A stretch of DNA of 64,000 nt from the NCBI GenBank assembly GCA_030445865.1, contig JASUSV010000002.1:1-64000 (forward strand), given 5' to 3'. This stretch comes from Clostridia bacterium. GTDB taxonomy: Bacteria; Bacillota; DSM-521; Neomoorellales; Neomoorellaceae. Below the pieces are notes generated by a model, which was given only the letters and a program-made list of their open reading frames with translations, was not told the DNA's origin and did not search any database. The translations under genes were made by a program, and so were the position numbers. How positions within the stretch are numbered: position 1 is the stretch's first letter; every line of letters begins with the position of its first letter. Of the stretch, positions 53,410 through 62,555 are shown piece by piece.

Positions 53410-55302
53410 ATGAGCTTTTTCCCTGATGCCAATATTCTTCATGTAGATTTAAACCAGCTAAAGATTATAAGAAAGACCATTCCAGGAGAAACTTACTCTC
53501 TTTACCCGGGAGGCGGGGCACTGGCTTTATATTTAATTCTACAAGGAATGGGGGCCGGCGTTGACCCTTTAGGCCCGGAAAACATGCTGGTTTTTGCCGT
53601 TTCCCCCCTCACGGGGTTACCTGTCAGCGGCCAGAGCAGGATGGTAGTTTCCACCCGGAGCCCCCTTACTGGAGCGATAGGCGAAAGCCAAGGTGGAGGA
53701 TTTTTCCCTGCTGCCCTAAAGGGTAATGGGTGGGATGCCGTGGTTTTTACCGGCAGGGCGCCTAAACCTGTATACCTCGAAATTAAGGGTTCGGAAGCCC
53801 GATTGCGCCCGGCAGAACACCTTTGGGGCAGGGTTACCGGGGAAGCAGAAGATCTCATCCGGGAAGAATTGGGCACTAAAAATATTGAAATCGCTCAAAT
53901 TGGGCCGGCCGGGGAAAATTTGGTACGTTTTGCCTGCATTATTAATAGATGCAGCCGCGCCAATGGCCGGACTGGTTGCGGGGCCGTGATGGGTTCTAAA
54001 AACTTAAAAGCGGTGGTAGTGCATAAAAGCAAACCAAGGATGCCGGTAGATCCGGTTGAGTTTCGTTATTTAACCAGGAATATAAGCAAAAGGATAAATG
54101 AAAACAGCATAGTTTATTCTTTAAAGAAATTTGGTACGGCCGGGAATATTAAAGACAACCATGAGGCAGGTTTTCTGGCTACCAGGAACTTTACTTCCGG
54201 TTGGTTTCCGGAAGGAGCCGAAAACTTAAGCGGGGACAACATAGCGGCTACCATCCTTAAGAAAACGGATACCTGTTACGCATGTTCCGTAAGGTGCAAG
54301 CGGGTGGTGGCCATCCCGGGTAAAGTTGATAGCCGTTACGGCGGCCCTGAATACGAAACCTGCGCCGCCATGGGTTCGTACTGCGGTATAGGTAGCCTGG
54401 AGGCCGTCGCCATGGCCAATCAATTATGTAATATGTACGGGCTGGACACTATATCTTGCGGGGCAACAATCGCTTTTGCCATGGAGTGCTACGAAAGAGG
54501 AATTTTGACTTCTGCCGATACCGGGGGCATGGCGCCTAAGTTCGGCGATGCGGCAGTAATGCTAAAATTGATAGAGATGATCGCCAAAAGGGAAGGCATC
54601 GGCGATCTTCTTGCCGAAGGTAGCTTGCGGGCGGCCAGGAAAATAGGGAAAGAAGCCGAATATTTGTCTCTAACACTAAAAGGATTGGAAATTCCGGCTC
54701 ATATGCCGCAATTTAAACCCGCAGTCGGCCTAATTTACGCCGTCAACCCGTATGGGGCCGATCACCAGTCAAGCGAGCATGATACGGTTTTAACTTTACC
54801 GCCGGATAGCGTTGAAGGAGAGCGGCTAGCCCGGATCGGCTTTAGGAAGAGCTACGATAACCCTTTGGAATTAGATGCCGATAAAGTACGTTTCGCTTTC
54901 TTGACCCAATGTTTTTATTCCCTTACCGACACCCTGTGCCTTTGCCAGTTTGTCTGGGGCCCATCCTGGCAGCTATACGGCCCCGAAGAATTGTTGGTTT
55001 TTTGCCGTAGCGGCATTGGCTGGGAAACTACGATGGAAGACTTAATGCGTATTGGAGAAAGGCACATTAATATGATGCGGTATTTTAACGCTAGAGAAGG
55101 TTTTAATAAGGAACAGGATTCCCTGCCAAAGCGATTTTTCCAGCCCTTGCCGGACGGGCCTTCCAAGGGCGTTAAAATCGAAGAGGATAAGTTTAAAGAG
55201 GCCGTCGGGCAATATTACCAGCTGGCTGGCTGGGACCCGACCACCGGCAACCCCACGGCGGCCAAATTAAAGGAACTTTCTTTAGATTGGCTCCTGGAGT
55301 AG
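53410..55302 (+). CDS. aor: Tungsten-type aldehyde ferredoxin oxidoreductase
   Basis: Oxidises aldehydes to acids (or reduces acids) with ferredoxin, using a W- or Mo-bis-pterin and a 4Fe-4S cluster; 630 aa, near the family norm. N-domain shows SGQSRMVVSTRSPLTGAIGESQGGGFF; cluster cysteines lie in CYACSVRCKR (about 295) and in the C-terminal TLCLCQF (about 515). ATG at 53410 follows GGGGTGA. A MoaD/ThiS-like gene follows after 18 bp, the usual pairing for AOR genes. Confidence 0.94.
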   Translation: MSFFPDANILHVDLNQLKIIRKTIPGETYSLYPGGGALALYLILQGMGAGVDPLGPENMLVFAVSPLTGLPVSGQSRMVVSTRSPLTGAIGESQGGGFFPAALKGNGWDAVVFTGRAPKPVYLEIKGSEARLRPAEHLWGRVTGEAEDLIREELGTKNIEIAQIGPAGENLVRFACIINRCSRANGRTGCGAVMGSKNLKAVVVHKSKPRMPVDPVEFRYLTRNISKRINENSIVYSLKKFGTAGNIKDNHEAGFLATRNFTSGWFPEGAENLSGDNIAATILKKTDTCYACSVRCKRVVAIPGKVDSRYGGPEYETCAAMGSYCGIGSLEAVAMANQLCNMYGLDTISCGATIAFAMECYERGILTSADTGGMAPKFGDAAVMLKLIEMIAKREGIGDLLAEGSLRAARKIGKEAEYLSLTLKGLEIPAHMPQFKPAVGLIYAVNPYGADHQSSEHDTVLTLPPDSVEGERLARIGFRKSYDNPLELDADKVRFAFLTQCFYSLTDTLCLCQFVWGPSWQLYGPEELLVFCRSGIGWETTMEDLMRIGERHINMMRYFNAREGFNKEQDSLPKRFFQPLPDGPSKGVKIEEDKFKEAVGQYYQLAGWDPTTGNPTAAKLKELSLDWLLE

Positions 55303-55320
55303 ACTTTTTGGGGGGATTGC

Positions 55321-55518
55321 ATGGAAATAAGTATCAACAATAAAATATATAAAGCTAAAGATAATTCTACGGTCATGGATATATTAAATGATTTGGGGTT
55401 TTCCCGACAGGTGGCCGTTTGGGTCAATGAGTATAAGTTGCTGCAAAAGGAATACCCTACCTATAGACTGCAACCCGGAGATAAGCTTAAGATTATTAAA
55501 CCTTTGGTGGGAGGATAG
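55321..55518 (+). CDS. MoaD/ThiS-like sulfur carrier protein
   Basis: A 65-aa ubiquitin-fold protein ending in Gly-Gly, the sulfur-accepting tail of MoaD and ThiS. Sequence features: NSTVMDILNDLG, VAVWVNEYKLLQ and LQPGDKLKIIKPLVGG. Its place behind an AOR gene favours a role in pterin-cofactor synthesis over thiamine. GGGGGG precedes the ATG. Confidence 0.88.
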   Translation: MEISINNKIYKAKDNSTVMDILNDLGFSRQVAVWVNEYKLLQKEYPTYRLQPGDKLKIIKPLVGG

Positions 55519-55563
55519 AAGCTAATTCTCCCCCAAGTTTTTACAAAAACCCCGCCAGAATGC

Positions 55564-55884
55564 CCCGGTTTCAACCGGGGTATGGATGGCGGCTATCAAT
55601 TGGTTATGGTATAATATGTGAGAGGTTCTTACCCCGGATGTTCCGGGTATAATCTTGAAAACGCGATAGTTCGGGAGGTTGCAGCAGCGAATCTTCTGCT
55701 GCGTAAAACTATTAGGAGTATCGCAACTATGCCAGCAGGGTATATCCCTGCTGGAGAGGGGAGCGTGGCACCCCTAAAGGCCAAGGTGATGATCTGGGTC
55801 ATCCGGGGAATGCTGGCTAACCTGCGGCTTAAAGCCGCCGTCCCGCGACGGGATGTCCCCCAATTTATTGGGGGGAGGATGTCA
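55564..55884 (+). ncRNA. Structured RNA region resembling an orphan HEARO/omega-RNA
   Basis: This 366-bp gap has no gene but about ten strong helices. Upstream CCCCGGTT/AACCGGGG. After an extended -10 TGGTATAAT (55607-55615) and GTGA (55618-55621) come CCCGGA/TCCGGG (55633-55647), GCAGCAG/CTGCTGC (55681-55702), overlapping pairs ATAGTT/AACTAT, GCGATA/TATCGC and GTTGC/GCAAC that suggest pseudoknots, CCAGCAGGG/CCCTGCTGG (55732-55754), AGGGG/CCCCT, GATGA/TCATC, GCGGCT/AGCCGC, TCCCG/CGGGA and CCCCCAAT/ATTGGGGG (55857-55874). Size, density and the preceding GTGA recall HEARO; no IscB/IsrB gene is nearby. A standalone sRNA is the alternative. Confidence 0.5.
55607..55615 (+). promoter_or_regulatory. 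Extended -10 promoter before the structured RNA
   Basis: TGGTATAAT is a perfect extended -10. Its start site would fall near 55622, the first base of the helix-rich region, so the RNA could be made from its own promoter without an upstream guide. Confidence 0.6.
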
Positions 55885-57201
55885 CTACCTGTATAAAAGT
55901 ATATCCTTGAGGCGGTCTTGCAGGTAGAGATGGGTGAAATTTTGCTTTGGGGTTTGTTCAAAGATTTTGTACCCTTCTTCATAACAGCGGGAACAGCTCG
56001 AGCGCGGGATGAAGACGGCCAGGATGTGCTCGCCTTGATCGGTGCAAGAATCGATCCAGCTCAACCCGGCACAGGCATCGCAGATTAGGGTGGTTTCGGT
56101 CTGAGTTTCTAAAAGCCCCTCCGTATCGTAATAGATGCGGCGATGGCGCTGAACCTTTTCCTGGCCTGAACGAAGTTTGGCGGCGATTTCTTCACGGTTG
56201 CGCCAGGCGTTTAAAGCTTGCCGGCAGAGATCGGCGATATATTGGGTTATTTCAGCCGGTTGAGATACTTTGGCGGGGGCATAATCGGGCTCCCGGACGT
56301 AGCTGTAATCGAGCCCGGCCATAGCCAGGATGATGCCCACGTTGGTGTAGGGGAGGGCGCCCTCGATGGAATAGCCCCCCTCCAGCACGGCGATATCCGG
56401 TTTGAGGCGGTCGTTGAGCTTGGCGTACCCGGGCGCCGAAAAGCGCATGTTGGTGATGGGGTCGGTGTAGTGGTTGTCCTGCCCGGCGGAATTGATTATC
56501 AGGTCGGGCTTAAATTCTTCTAAAACGGGCAGGATAAAGTTGTCCAGGGCGTAAAGGAATCCGTCTTCACCCGTACCCGGCGGCAGCGGCAAATTGAGGT
56601 TATAGCCCAGGGCGTTGGGGCCCCCGAATTCATGTAAGAAACCGCTTCCGGGGTAAAGGGTGCGGCCGTCCTGGTGTATGGAGATATAAAGGGTGTCTTT
56701 ATCGTGCCAGTATATATCCTGGGTGCCGTCGCCATGGTGGCAGTCGGTATCTACGATGGCTACGCGCTTGGGCCCGTATTGCTGGCGAATGTATTCCAGC
56801 ATGATGGCTTCGATATTAATATTGCAGAAACCGCGGGCGCCGTGGACGATGCGGAAGGCGTGGTGCCCCGGCGGCCGCACGAGGGCAAAGGCCCGGTCAA
56901 CCTCCCCTTTTATGACGGCTTCGGCGGCTACCATAGCCCCGCCGGCGGCAATTAAGTGGGATTCTGTCGTCCTGGACTTTACATCGGGTACACAGACGTG
57001 GACTCGCTCCACGTCCCTGGTGGTGGCCAGGCGGGGGCGGTATTCAATAATCCCTTCTATATCAAGCAGCCCTTCTTCGATTACCTGGTCCTGGGTATAG
57101 AGCAGCCTTTCCTCACGTTCGGGGTGGGTGGGGGAGATGGCCCAGTCGAAAGCGGGGAAAAATACCAATCCAAGTCGATTTTGGGCTTTAAGCACAGGCA
57201 A
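55885..57201 (-). CDS. HDAC-family deacetylase with C-terminal cysteine-rich domain
   Basis: Zinc-dependent deacetylase of the histone deacetylase/acetylpolyamine amidohydrolase family, 438 aa. Catalytic residues are visible in RPPGHHAFR (about 109), DTDCHHGDGTQ (about 152, metal Asp and His) and GQDNHYTDPI (about 250). Residues 1-345 are the deacetylase; about 375-415 carry two CxxC-type pairs (CDAC, SSCSRC) like a zinc ribbon, unusual for AcuC. Start is TTG behind GGGAGG. Likely target is an acetylated protein such as acetyl-CoA synthetase, or a small acetylated amine. Confidence 0.88.
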   Translation of the reverse strand: MPVLKAQNRLGLVFFPAFDWAISPTHPEREERLLYTQDQVIEEGLLDIEGIIEYRPRLATTRDVERVHVCVPDVKSRTTESHLIAAGGAMVAAEAVIKGEVDRAFALVRPPGHHAFRIVHGARGFCNINIEAIMLEYIRQQYGPKRVAIVDTDCHHGDGTQDIYWHDKDTLYISIHQDGRTLYPGSGFLHEFGGPNALGYNLNLPLPPGTGEDGFLYALDNFILPVLEEFKPDLIINSAGQDNHYTDPITNMRFSAPGYAKLNDRLKPDIAVLEGGYSIEGALPYTNVGIILAMAGLDYSYVREPDYAPAKVSQPAEITQYIADLCRQALNAWRNREEIAAKLRSGQEKVQRHRRIYYDTEGLLETQTETTLICDACAGLSWIDSCTDQGEHILAVFIPRSSCSRCYEEGYKIFEQTPKQNFTHLYLQDRLKDILLYR

Positions 57202-57445
57202 TTTCCTCCCGGTAATGAGGTTTCCGACTTTCTCAATGACTTGAGCGGTATAATCTTGCTCTTATGCTCTTTTTGGCCTGAGGGTCCGATGGTTTTCCGC
57301 GGGCAAACTTGGCTCTTTGGATAGCTTTAAGCGGCAGGGTAATCAATACTTTGGTCCCAGTCACCGATCGCTATCTGCGCCTCCAACCAAGTGTCCTCCG
57401 CCTGTATCCCCCCAGCCTCGCAATCTAGCAAGCTAAGTTCCCAGC

Positions 57446-59110
57446 CTATCTCCTAATTATAGTCTCTAACCCCGGTTTAATTTGGGCCTTGAGGCGGATG
57501 TTTCTGCCACTTGTCCAGAAGCCGCGAACCATATTGAACGATTGTTCTTCGGTGATTTCCACTTCTTCTAACTGCTCGGGATAAGCACCCATTTGTCGGG
57601 CCCTTTCCCGGATTAAATTTAAGGCCCGCCCGCGGGCGGTAGCCAAATTAAAGCTGGCCGGGATGGTTTCTTTAAGCCCGAGTTCGGGTACAAGTAATAC
57701 TTTCTGTTCCGTATCCGCTTGCAAACTAATTTCAGCGGTAACCCGGCTCAGGGCCGCGCCGACGGCGTTGGCTATTTCGGCGAGCTCCGGCACTTTTACC
57801 GGTAATTTTAAGGTTTCCTCCAGGTAGGGAGCCAGGGCGTTAGCGGGAGCTCCGATGGCGATGGCATGGGTCGGGTTGATTTTTTTATCCTCCAGCACTT
57901 CGCGGACGGTATAGACGGGGCGGCTGTTGATTTCTTTAAGAAATGATTCTACGGCTACGGCAATTTGACAGGCAAATTGCCGTAAAATTTGCTCTGCTAC
58001 ATCTTCAACTCCTAATCCCAGTTGCAAGCCCAGAAGTTTCATGGCCCGCCTGGCCGCCTCAGGATCGCCGATATTAATGCGTTCCAAGGTCAGAAGAGCA
58101 TCGGTAGGCGTCGGCTGCGGGCCGCCCAGGGCCATAGCAGGACCGTGGCGCTGGGGGCCCAGGCGCAAACCCCCGCCTTCCACCCGCGTGTAACTGTCTC
58201 CGCCTAAGCCTAAAGATCTGGTGAGCAGGGCGCGCACCAGGGTCGGCCGCCCGGCGATAAATGCTCCCTGGGGCTCCAGGAGAGGCGCCCCGCCGGCCAG
58301 AAAAGCGATATCGGTGGTGGTGCCGCCGATGTCCAGGATGATGGCATCGTCGTTTGTAGGCGCCAAAGCCAGCGCTCCCATAATGCTAGCTGCCGGGCCG
58401 GAGAGAATGGTTTCGATCGGCATTTCCCGGGAAGTTTCTAGGGAGAGAGTGCCTCCGTCGGCTTTGAGAATGTAGATGGGGGCCGTTATCTTATTGCCGC
58501 TGCAGAAAGACATCATGGCCTGGGCAAAAGAACGGTAGGTATCGGCGACGGCGGCGTTAAAATAAGCTGAAAATACGCGGCGGGGGAAGTTTAGGCGCCC
58601 GGAAAGGCGATGGCCCAGGGTAAGATGCGGAAAGTCCTTTTTAAAGTATTCCGCCGCGGCCAATTCGTGGGCAGGGTTGCGGGGCGAGAATTTGCCCACG
58701 ATAGCCAGGTGGCCAATTTTTCTTTGGCGGAAGGCGCTGGCGGCTTCCCGGAGCTCCTCCTCTTTTAGGGGCGCGGTTTCTCTCCCGCGGTGGTCGATGG
58801 CGCTGCTCAAGAAATAGTTATGCCGCCCGCAGGCTAAAAAGGCCGGGTTAAGACCCGGCCCCGGTTCCAGAACCAGGCCGACAGGCGCGGTTTTACCTTC
58901 AACAATGGCATTGGTAGAAACCGTAGTGCTTAAGTTCACGCGTCGGATATTGTCAAGGGGGATTCCTGCCAGCACTTCCTTTAAAGCGCTCTGAATGGAT
59001 TCTAAAAAATTATGGGGTGAAGTAAGGACTTTGGTGTAACGCCATACTTTGGCATCCCTAATAACCACGGCATCAGTATGGGTGCCGCCCATATCCAGGC
59101 CGACGAGCAT
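57446..59110 (-). CDS. Hydantoinase/oxoprolinase family protein (HyuA-like)
   Basis: ASKHA-fold ATPase-hydrolase, 554 aa. N-terminal GLDMGGTHTDAVV (about 4-16) and central ILDIGGTTTDIAF (about 256-268) are the two nucleotide-binding motifs of N-methylhydantoinase A/5-oxoprolinase A/acetone carboxylase beta. No HyuB partner is adjacent. It is shorter than HyuA (about 700 aa), so it belongs to a short subfamily of unknown substrate. Start ATG is immediately next to the DUF1015 stop codon. Confidence 0.87.
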   Translation of the reverse strand: MLVGLDMGGTHTDAVVIRDAKVWRYTKVLTSPHNFLESIQSALKEVLAGIPLDNIRRVNLSTTVSTNAIVEGKTAPVGLVLEPGPGLNPAFLACGRHNYFLSSAIDHRGRETAPLKEEELREAASAFRQRKIGHLAIVGKFSPRNPAHELAAAEYFKKDFPHLTLGHRLSGRLNFPRRVFSAYFNAAVADTYRSFAQAMMSFCSGNKITAPIYILKADGGTLSLETSREMPIETILSGPAASIMGALALAPTNDDAIILDIGGTTTDIAFLAGGAPLLEPQGAFIAGRPTLVRALLTRSLGLGGDSYTRVEGGGLRLGPQRHGPAMALGGPQPTPTDALLTLERINIGDPEAARRAMKLLGLQLGLGVEDVAEQILRQFACQIAVAVESFLKEINSRPVYTVREVLEDKKINPTHAIAIGAPANALAPYLEETLKLPVKVPELAEIANAVGAALSRVTAEISLQADTEQKVLLVPELGLKETIPASFNLATARGRALNLIRERARQMGAYPEQLEEVEITEEQSFNMVRGFWTSGRNIRLKAQIKPGLETIIRR

Positions 59111-60418
59111 TTAAATCGCCTCCAGGTCGTCGAGGGGATGGAGTACCAGGCCGGTTATGAGCTTGGGATAAAAATAAGTTGATTTTTGGGGCATCTTATC
59201 TCCGGATGCGGCTACGGCCAGCACCTGTTCCACCGGTGTAGGCAGCAAGAAAAAAGCCATTTGCTGGTTGCCTTTTTTGACCTCCTGGTAAGCCTGGGCG
59301 GCGTCTCTGGTATAGGTAAGATTGCTTTCGCCTTCCCTTTGGGCCTGGCCGATGCCCAGCAGGGGTTCCAGGATAAGGCCGTGCAGGATGGCCACGTCCA
59401 GGCGGCGCCAACCGGGGGATTTATCCGGGGCGTAGAGCCGGTCCAAATCCAGTTCTGGTTTAAGTTTTAAATAAAAAAACTTTTGGCCGCCGGCATAAAA
59501 GCCCAGGGTATGGAGGCCCTGTGTTTTAAGGCCGGCCAGGAAGTCTTCCAGGGATAAAGACGTTTCTTCCACGAGAAAATTTACCCGTACTTTTTTAAGG
59601 AAATTATCTAGGGAAAAGGAAGCCAGGTTGCGCACGAGGCGGTGGGTGGGGAGAATAACCAGCCCCGGGTCGTAGAGGTTGACCAGAACCATCATCACGT
59701 AATTGTACCCTTCGTTGCCACTACCCTGCCTGCCGAGGCTATATTCCAGGGCGGTTTCGTAGCGATGGTGGCCGTCGGCTATGTAAATGGTCTGTTGTGC
59801 AAACGATTTTTCGATGCTATCGATTAAATCGGGGTTACCCAGGGCCCATAGGCGGTGGGTAGTTTGTTCGGGATCTGTGAATTCAGCCCAGGGAGGGTTT
59901 TGAGATATAAATTCCTGCAGGATATTATCAACTTTCCTCTCCCGGTCAACATAGAGGCTGAAAATGGGGCTGAAATTGGTGCGGCAGGCTTGGAGCAGAG
60001 CCAGGCGGTCGGCTTTGGCTTTAGGTAGAGTTTCTTCATGGGGCAAAATCTCGCCGCTCGTATAGGGTACCAGGCGAACTCGTCCTACTAGTCCCGTTCT
60101 CGTTAATAACTCCCCGTTTTCTCCTGGAAAGGATTGCTGGTAAATATAAAAATGCGGGGTCGGGTCCTTTTGTAAAATACCTGCCCGCAACCATTCTTTC
60201 AGGTAGGTGGCCGCTCTGGTATAGCGGTTATCCCTCTCTGTATCCGTAGGTAGGATCTTGCCGAGTTCGAGGCGGATGATATTATAAGGGCTGCGGCGGT
60301 AATACTCCTCCTGCGCCGCCGGATCGATAACGTCATAGGGCGGTGTAGTAACCAGCGCCAGGTCTTTAACCATTTCTTGGTTATAGCGTAACCCTTGGAA
60401 GGCCCTTACTTCTGCCAT
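59111..60418 (-). CDS. DUF1015 family protein
   Basis: A 435-aa cytoplasmic protein of the DUF1015 family, function unknown. Characteristic segments are AFQGLRYN, TTPPYDVIDPAAQEEYYRRSPYNIIRLELGK and YIADGHHRYETALEY, the last with conserved histidines. ATG 60418 was chosen behind GGGGG; an upstream in-frame start at 60478 is less likely. It is directly coupled to the hydantoinase-like gene. Confidence 0.9.
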   Translation of the reverse strand: MAEVRAFQGLRYNQEMVKDLALVTTPPYDVIDPAAQEEYYRRSPYNIIRLELGKILPTDTERDNRYTRAATYLKEWLRAGILQKDPTPHFYIYQQSFPGENGELLTRTGLVGRVRLVPYTSGEILPHEETLPKAKADRLALLQACRTNFSPIFSLYVDRERKVDNILQEFISQNPPWAEFTDPEQTTHRLWALGNPDLIDSIEKSFAQQTIYIADGHHRYETALEYSLGRQGSGNEGYNYVMMVLVNLYDPGLVILPTHRLVRNLASFSLDNFLKKVRVNFLVEETSLSLEDFLAGLKTQGLHTLGFYAGGQKFFYLKLKPELDLDRLYAPDKSPGWRRLDVAILHGLILEPLLGIGQAQREGESNLTYTRDAAQAYQEVKKGNQQMAFFLLPTPVEQVLAVAASGDKMPQKSTYFYPKLITGLVLHPLDDLEAI

Positions 60419-60557
60419 AAAAATCCCCCTTACTTTTTTAACATTTACCATTGTACGCCAATATGCCGGGGTATGCAAGCAGAGTCCCTTGAGTAATTTT
60501 AAGCCGCCGGGGGAGCATAAAATTTTAAATTAGGAGGAGTCCCGATATTCAATCATT

Positions 60558-62453
60558 TTAACGGCCATCTCTCAGCCGTAGCTTAATTTGGTGAACGTCC
60601 TTAACGATGGTAGCGTAAACCCAGGTTTTTTCCTGTGAGAACTCCCAGGTATTCCTGTCTGCTTCAATGCTGTATTCATTTTCCTTTATAGGGAGCGCAA
60701 AGGTTAACTCCCGAAGGGAAAGGGGGGATGTGGCTTCTAACTCGTAACCTTTATCCATCCGACGAAAAACAAATGTAACCGCTTGATGGCGGTTAAGAAA
60801 ACTTGCATAGTCGGACATCGTCCTTACGGTAAGGCGACCGGCCTTTTTTTGCTCAAGTAGATAATTTTTAATTCCTTCCCAAATCTCCGGATGGCGGCTC
60901 AAGCTGTCGGCGTGGGTATAAAAAAGGCGGATCTCCCGGCGTTTTATAGCCGTATCAATTACCTCTTCTCGGATGGCCTGCACAATTTGCGGCGGCTGGC
61001 AGCCGGCACTGAGCATATTTTCCGGGCAGTTGCCGTATCTGGTAGAAGTATAGCCGAAGTGCCAGAAGCGCAAATCGGGCCTTTCATTGAACCAGGCTCT
61101 GGTCGGGGGCGAATTGAAAGCGGCCGGGAAAGCCGTGGCTTCTATGCCCCAGCGGGCCAGGTAATCATTAATTTGGGGACTGTGTCTGCCGTTGGGCGCG
61201 GCGTATTCGGTTACTGGTTTGGCTGAAATTTGGGCAATGGTGGCTATATTTTGGTCGATAAGCTGCTGTTTTTCATTTTCAGGTATTTTATCGAAAAATA
61301 AGCCCCAATAAGCGTGGTTCCACCCTCCATGGGCTCCAAGGCTGCCATATTTCTCTAGTTTTTTAAGAATAGATTTTCCTTTGCCTGCGGCATCCACGCC
61401 CTGGCGGTCCCCTTTAATCAGGTTATCGGGGCCGGCAGAAGCGCAGACAGACATGGGCAAATCCGGCGTAAAAGCGTGGCTATCTAAAAGTTCTTTAGTA
61501 AATCGAAGCGAAGGTTTGGCGCATATATGCAGATTTAATACCAAGCCGCCGATACCCCTCGGAGCGGAAATCAACCGGGGAACGCGGGCCAAATCTATGA
61601 GAAAATATTTTAAAATAGTTCTAAGAAGGAAGTCGTCGTTTGATGTCGCTTTCAAATAACCTAAAGGAGAGTTAATAAAAAAAGCAGCGCCATTGCCAGG
61701 GTAGGTATAAGCGGTTATTAAAGGTATTATTTTACCCTGGGGAGAAATGGTGGTGGCGAGCAATTGTACTCCTTCGGAAGCGGTTTCGATATAAAGGTGG
61801 GGGCTTTGATATGGTGAGTAACCCGGAACCTGGATTTGATTTTGATTAACGACGCCGGGATCTATAACCCTCATTAAGGGCGATGCCGGCGGTATAATCC
61901 AGGGGGCTGCGAAAACAACCGGACGCCCATCATGGTTTATGAACTTTAACCCGGCTAGGGCAATTAATTCCCCCGCCTCCCCCTGTTCGCTGCCATCAAA
62001 AATCACTAAGATTTTACCACCCCGACTTTCGATCCAATTTTTTAATTTCTTTCTTATATATGCCAGGTTGGTTAAATCTAAGCCCTCCGGGAAAATTAAG
62101 GCCCAGAACCTGCCTATTATTTCGTCAGTTGATAAAGAAGCGAGTTCTTTCAGGCTTACCAGCTTAAAAGGGAATCCTTCTTCGGCAAGTATTTCTATGT
62201 AGGCTAATTGTTGCGGCCTGGGGTTAAAAGTATCAGTGATTAGGCCGATGGTTATCGCGTCTTTACTTCCTACGGGGTTGCCTTCTTGTTTTAACCAAGC
62301 AGTAAGCGAGGATAATCTGGCAGTTTCTGAAATTTTATTTACCTTTATCTCCTGCTGGGGGTTGGGGTTGATATCAATATTACTACTAAATGAAGTAGCA
62401 CTTATACTTATAATACTTAGTAAGAATAATAATGCCTTTATTTTTAGCGACAT
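60558..62453 (-). CDS. Secreted polysaccharide-deacetylase-like protein
   Basis: A 631-aa exported protein with an N-terminal signal peptide (about 1-24). Residues 60-290 look like a GATase/flavodoxin-like beta-sheet domain (IGLITDTF, ILVIFDGSE); residues about 310-560 resemble the NodB/glycoside deacetylase barrel, with HGGWNH, EYAAPNGRHSP and FYTHADSLSRHPEIW supplying histidines. The C-terminal 70 residues are beta-rich. Function in cell-surface polysaccharide processing is inferred; the catalytic set is not fully assigned. Divergent from the FAD oxidoreductase. Confidence 0.75.
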   Translation of the reverse strand: MSLKIKALLFLLSIISISATSFSSNIDINPNPQQEIKVNKISETARLSSLTAWLKQEGNPVGSKDAITIGLITDTFNPRPQQLAYIEILAEEGFPFKLVSLKELASLSTDEIIGRFWALIFPEGLDLTNLAYIRKKLKNWIESRGGKILVIFDGSEQGEAGELIALAGLKFINHDGRPVVFAAPWIIPPASPLMRVIDPGVVNQNQIQVPGYSPYQSPHLYIETASEGVQLLATTISPQGKIIPLITAYTYPGNGAAFFINSPLGYLKATSNDDFLLRTILKYFLIDLARVPRLISAPRGIGGLVLNLHICAKPSLRFTKELLDSHAFTPDLPMSVCASAGPDNLIKGDRQGVDAAGKGKSILKKLEKYGSLGAHGGWNHAYWGLFFDKIPENEKQQLIDQNIATIAQISAKPVTEYAAPNGRHSPQINDYLARWGIEATAFPAAFNSPPTRAWFNERPDLRFWHFGYTSTRYGNCPENMLSAGCQPPQIVQAIREEVIDTAIKRREIRLFYTHADSLSRHPEIWEGIKNYLLEQKKAGRLTVRTMSDYASFLNRHQAVTFVFRRMDKGYELEATSPLSLRELTFALPIKENEYSIEADRNTWEFSQEKTWVYATIVKDVHQIKLRLRDGR

Positions 62454-62555
62454 CCAGTCTTCTCCTTTTAATACTTTAACATTTGGGAATAGACACTAAG
62501 TAAGTTTTTTGATATTCTTCATTCTGTCAAGATTTTTAAAAAAGGTGATTAAACG

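Noticed and set aside
57305-57420. Short minus-strand frame of about 37 codons just downstream of the hydantoinase-like gene
   Set aside because: No convincing start codon with ribosome site and no recognisable family; it may be a remnant but cannot be supported.
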